Assembly: GCA_039621445.1 (NCBI GenBank)
Contig: CP154954.1
Span: forward strand, 53,766,155 to 53,830,154
Direction: 5' to 3'
From: Euglena gracilis
Lineage: Eukaryota; Euglenida; Euglenophyceae; Euglenales
Length of the DNA stretch: 64,000 bases
Shown in pieces: positions 62,011 to 64,000 of this stretch. Under the pieces are notes generated by a model. The model did not search any database. It was not told the origin of the DNA and was given only the letters and a program-made list of their open reading frames with translations. Position numbers and translations under genes: made by a program. Numbering within the stretch: the stretch's first letter is position 1; each line of letters begins with the position of its first letter.

Positions 62011-62016
62011 GTGCTC

Positions 62017-62048
<32 letters not shown>

Positions 62049-62050
62049 GT
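62017..62050 (+). repeat. (GTT)n microsatellite
   Basis: About 10 GTT units, 7 bp after the exon 29 donor. Confidence 0.9.
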
Positions 62051-62296
62051 GAGGTCAGGTGCTCTGTTTGTTGTATTTGCTATTTTTTGGAGTCAGAAAA
62101 GGATGATACAAGAAACGCTTACCCTTCTGGGGTTTTTTGATTGATATTCCAGATGGCAGACAATTGACAAGCAACAAAAATGAAATAATTATGGAGATTG
62201 CCTGTTGGACGGGCAACAATCCCCCCCCCCCCGCCCAGGGTTAAGTATTTTTTTGAGGTCAACCAACATCAAAAGCATACAATGTATGCAACATCT

Positions 62297-62635
62297 GTTT
62301 AATTTTTTGTAGACCCTCCCAGGGGGGGGGGGGGGCGGCTGCTGCAGCCAGCCCCGATTTTGGCCCAGCCCAGCCGCAGCAGCAGCTCCCGGGGGGGGGG
62401 GGCTGCTAGCCCTGCTAGTCAGCCTAAAAAAATGGCCAAAAATGGTGGTTTGGGGTCTTTTTGGGCGTTTTGGGGGGGTTGTCAGATGCACATTTTTTTT
62501 ATTGTGCAATTATCTGATTTTGGCCCAGTTCAGGTCCAGCCGGGGTCCAGCCCCCCCTGCTGGGGGGGGAGGGACAGGCTAGCCAGCCCGAATTACTCGC
62601 CCCAACCCAGCAACCCCCAGGGGTATTTAAAGAGA
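62297..62635. repeat. Diverged CATCTCTTTAA element
   Basis: The left end is CATCTGTTTAATTTTTTG and the right end is TATTTAAAGAGATG. The core GCAGCCAGCCCCGATTTTGG and CCGGGGTCCAGCCCCCC match 54088-54545. No target duplication is readable, so it is an older copy. Confidence 0.7.
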
Positions 62636-64000
62636 TGGATGATCATAAGCCTCTTCACTCGTCTGGTGTAGGGGTGCATAATAGATGGCAGGACAGTATC
62701 CATTGATGATATCGTGCAAGATGGGGCTTCTTACAACCAGATTTTGGAATATTCCAGAGAATTCCCTACTGCTCAAGAATATGCTGCGCACACCGTATGT
62801 GCATATTTTTGTGAAATGCATCATTTGCAGAAGATAAGATTTTAATTACAGATATCTGAGTATTCGCTAATTTTGTGCTCTCACCAGCCCCCCATGCTAC
62901 TTCCTTGGGGGGTATAGTTACACTCATATATATTATTATATACTCCCATCTCTTTCATATACATACAAATGGCAAGTGCATCCTTAACACATCCAGGGGG
63001 TTATTAAATTGGACCTTGGTCTGGCAGCTGCATGGAAAAAATGTAAATCTCCAAGTAGTAAAATGAGCCCCCTCAAAAGAACCTGGCAGACCCGATGGGA
63101 AATGGACAGAGGGGGACCCCAGCTTTTTCAGTGGCTGAGACAGCAATTCAAAAGAATTTTATTTGGAAACAGTTTTATTTGCCTTCCCAGGCAACAGAAG
63201 ACTACCAGCATTTGTGGAGGTGGTTTTATTGGGTGGCAATAGCAGTGGATACATTGCAATCGCTGCAACCCCCCCCCTGGTCAGTTGTCAGCGGGGCTTT
63301 CTTTAGAAAATCTGACCCCCCCCCCGGGGGATCCAGCCAGCCAGCAGCCGTTTGCCAGCCAACAGCCTTTTCCCCGGACCCCCCCCCCCCATCGAGTTTT
63401 ATTTATTTCCAGCTGCCCAGAGGGCGGGTGGACAGTGAAACAAAAAATGGGGCAAATCCGCGTCGGAAAAGAGCTGGTCAGGGCAAATTTTGGCCAAAAA
63501 TAAATTTTTTTGTGTAATTGACAGCTTTTTGGATATTTTTTGCAGTTTCCATTTTTGGCACCGGGTCTGGCCCAGTTCCAGCCCGGGACCCCTGGGGGGG
63601 GGGGGGTCAGCCAGCAGCCTTCTTCTTCCAGCCAGCCCAAACAAATTTTCGAGCTCCGCCTGGGGGAAGGGTTCTTGAGCAACGCCCTGATTATTAGACC
63701 AAAGTTTTGATGGTCGTCCCCCGCTGGGATTGGTGGCCCCAGTATATAAATGAAAGTTCCCAGGACCACACAACAACTGCAGGGGGAGAAGATGACAAGG
63801 TGCTTGGGTTGTTTGTCCGGCTAAACAACCCCAACACTGATCCTCTTGGGAGCCAGGGAAGCGCGCTTCCCAAAGGCGGTGGAAAGTCAGCACAAAAAAA
63901 GGGATATAGGCCTTGAGCAGTCCACCTGCACAAGGATTGGCTTTCTTTTTTCCGGGAGCCACCCAACGATTGAGGGTCGTTGACATAGGCATCGGTATGG
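62636..64000. other. Right edge, repeats only
   Basis: No polymerase exon could be recognised here. A block at 63290-63690 with C/G runs and CAGCCAGCAGCC resembles 54955-55400. Several 80-200-codon frames exist on both strands at 63280-63990 but show no family features. Confidence 0.45.

Noticed and set aside
63281-63992. Up to 197-codon frames at the right edge
   Set aside because: No motif of the Pol alpha C-terminal zinc modules (paired C-x2-C) is present, and both strands are open over repeat sequence.

Overview
This is nuclear DNA of a repeat-rich eukaryote, probably a protist or alga. It has spliced genes with GT-AG introns, dense transposon nests and long homopolymer tracts, and no operons. 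The dominant feature is one gene on the + strand, the catalytic subunit of DNA polymerase alpha (POLA1/POL1 type). I could follow it through 29 exons from about 13.78 kb to 62.01 kb. The exons add up to about 3.5 kb, so more than 90 percent of the gene is intron. Reading phase agrees at nearly every junction and all the B-family polymerase signatures appear in order. The gene runs off the right edge: its C-terminal zinc-binding exons are not in the window. By eye the polymerase and a small eEF1A fragment look closest to plant and algal versions, but this is an impression, not a phylogeny.

Left part (1-13.7 kb): intergenic DNA made of mobile elements. It holds an AATGCGCAAA minisatellite, a 456-bp element at 794-1249, an inverted-repeat element at 2137-3851 that encloses two exons of an eEF1A fragment on the - strand, a 1.4-kb inverted-repeat element with an internal tandem array (5677-7081), a hAT-transposase-like fragment (7087-7257), and a 2.48-kb hAT element (9120-11594) with a perfect 8-bp target duplication and a BED-zinc-finger-like fragment. 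Two adjacent inverted-repeat elements of one family (12797-13082 and 13093-13516) follow; the first carries four TGACGTCA sites about 0.8 kb before the polymerase start.

Gene part (13.7-62.0 kb): the polymerase exons are separated by introns full of nested elements. At least eight intronic insertions have terminal inverted repeats starting CAGG or CATAC and 8-bp target duplications that can be read directly. Intron 4 contains an unrelated SAM-domain-like terminal exon. Intron 25 contains a frameshifted Tc1/mariner-type transposon on the - strand. A roughly 580-bp TG/GC microsatellite lies just upstream of exon 19.

Right edge (62.0-64.0 kb): repeats only.

The most unusual theme is a 14-nt module, GGGATTTTGTTATT, followed by a G/C-run hairpin. 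It is the conserved core of separate tandem arrays inside several different inverted-repeat elements. Most other open frames here are artefacts of low-complexity sequence. No computation was run: boundaries come from reading splice sites, phase and direct repeats by eye.
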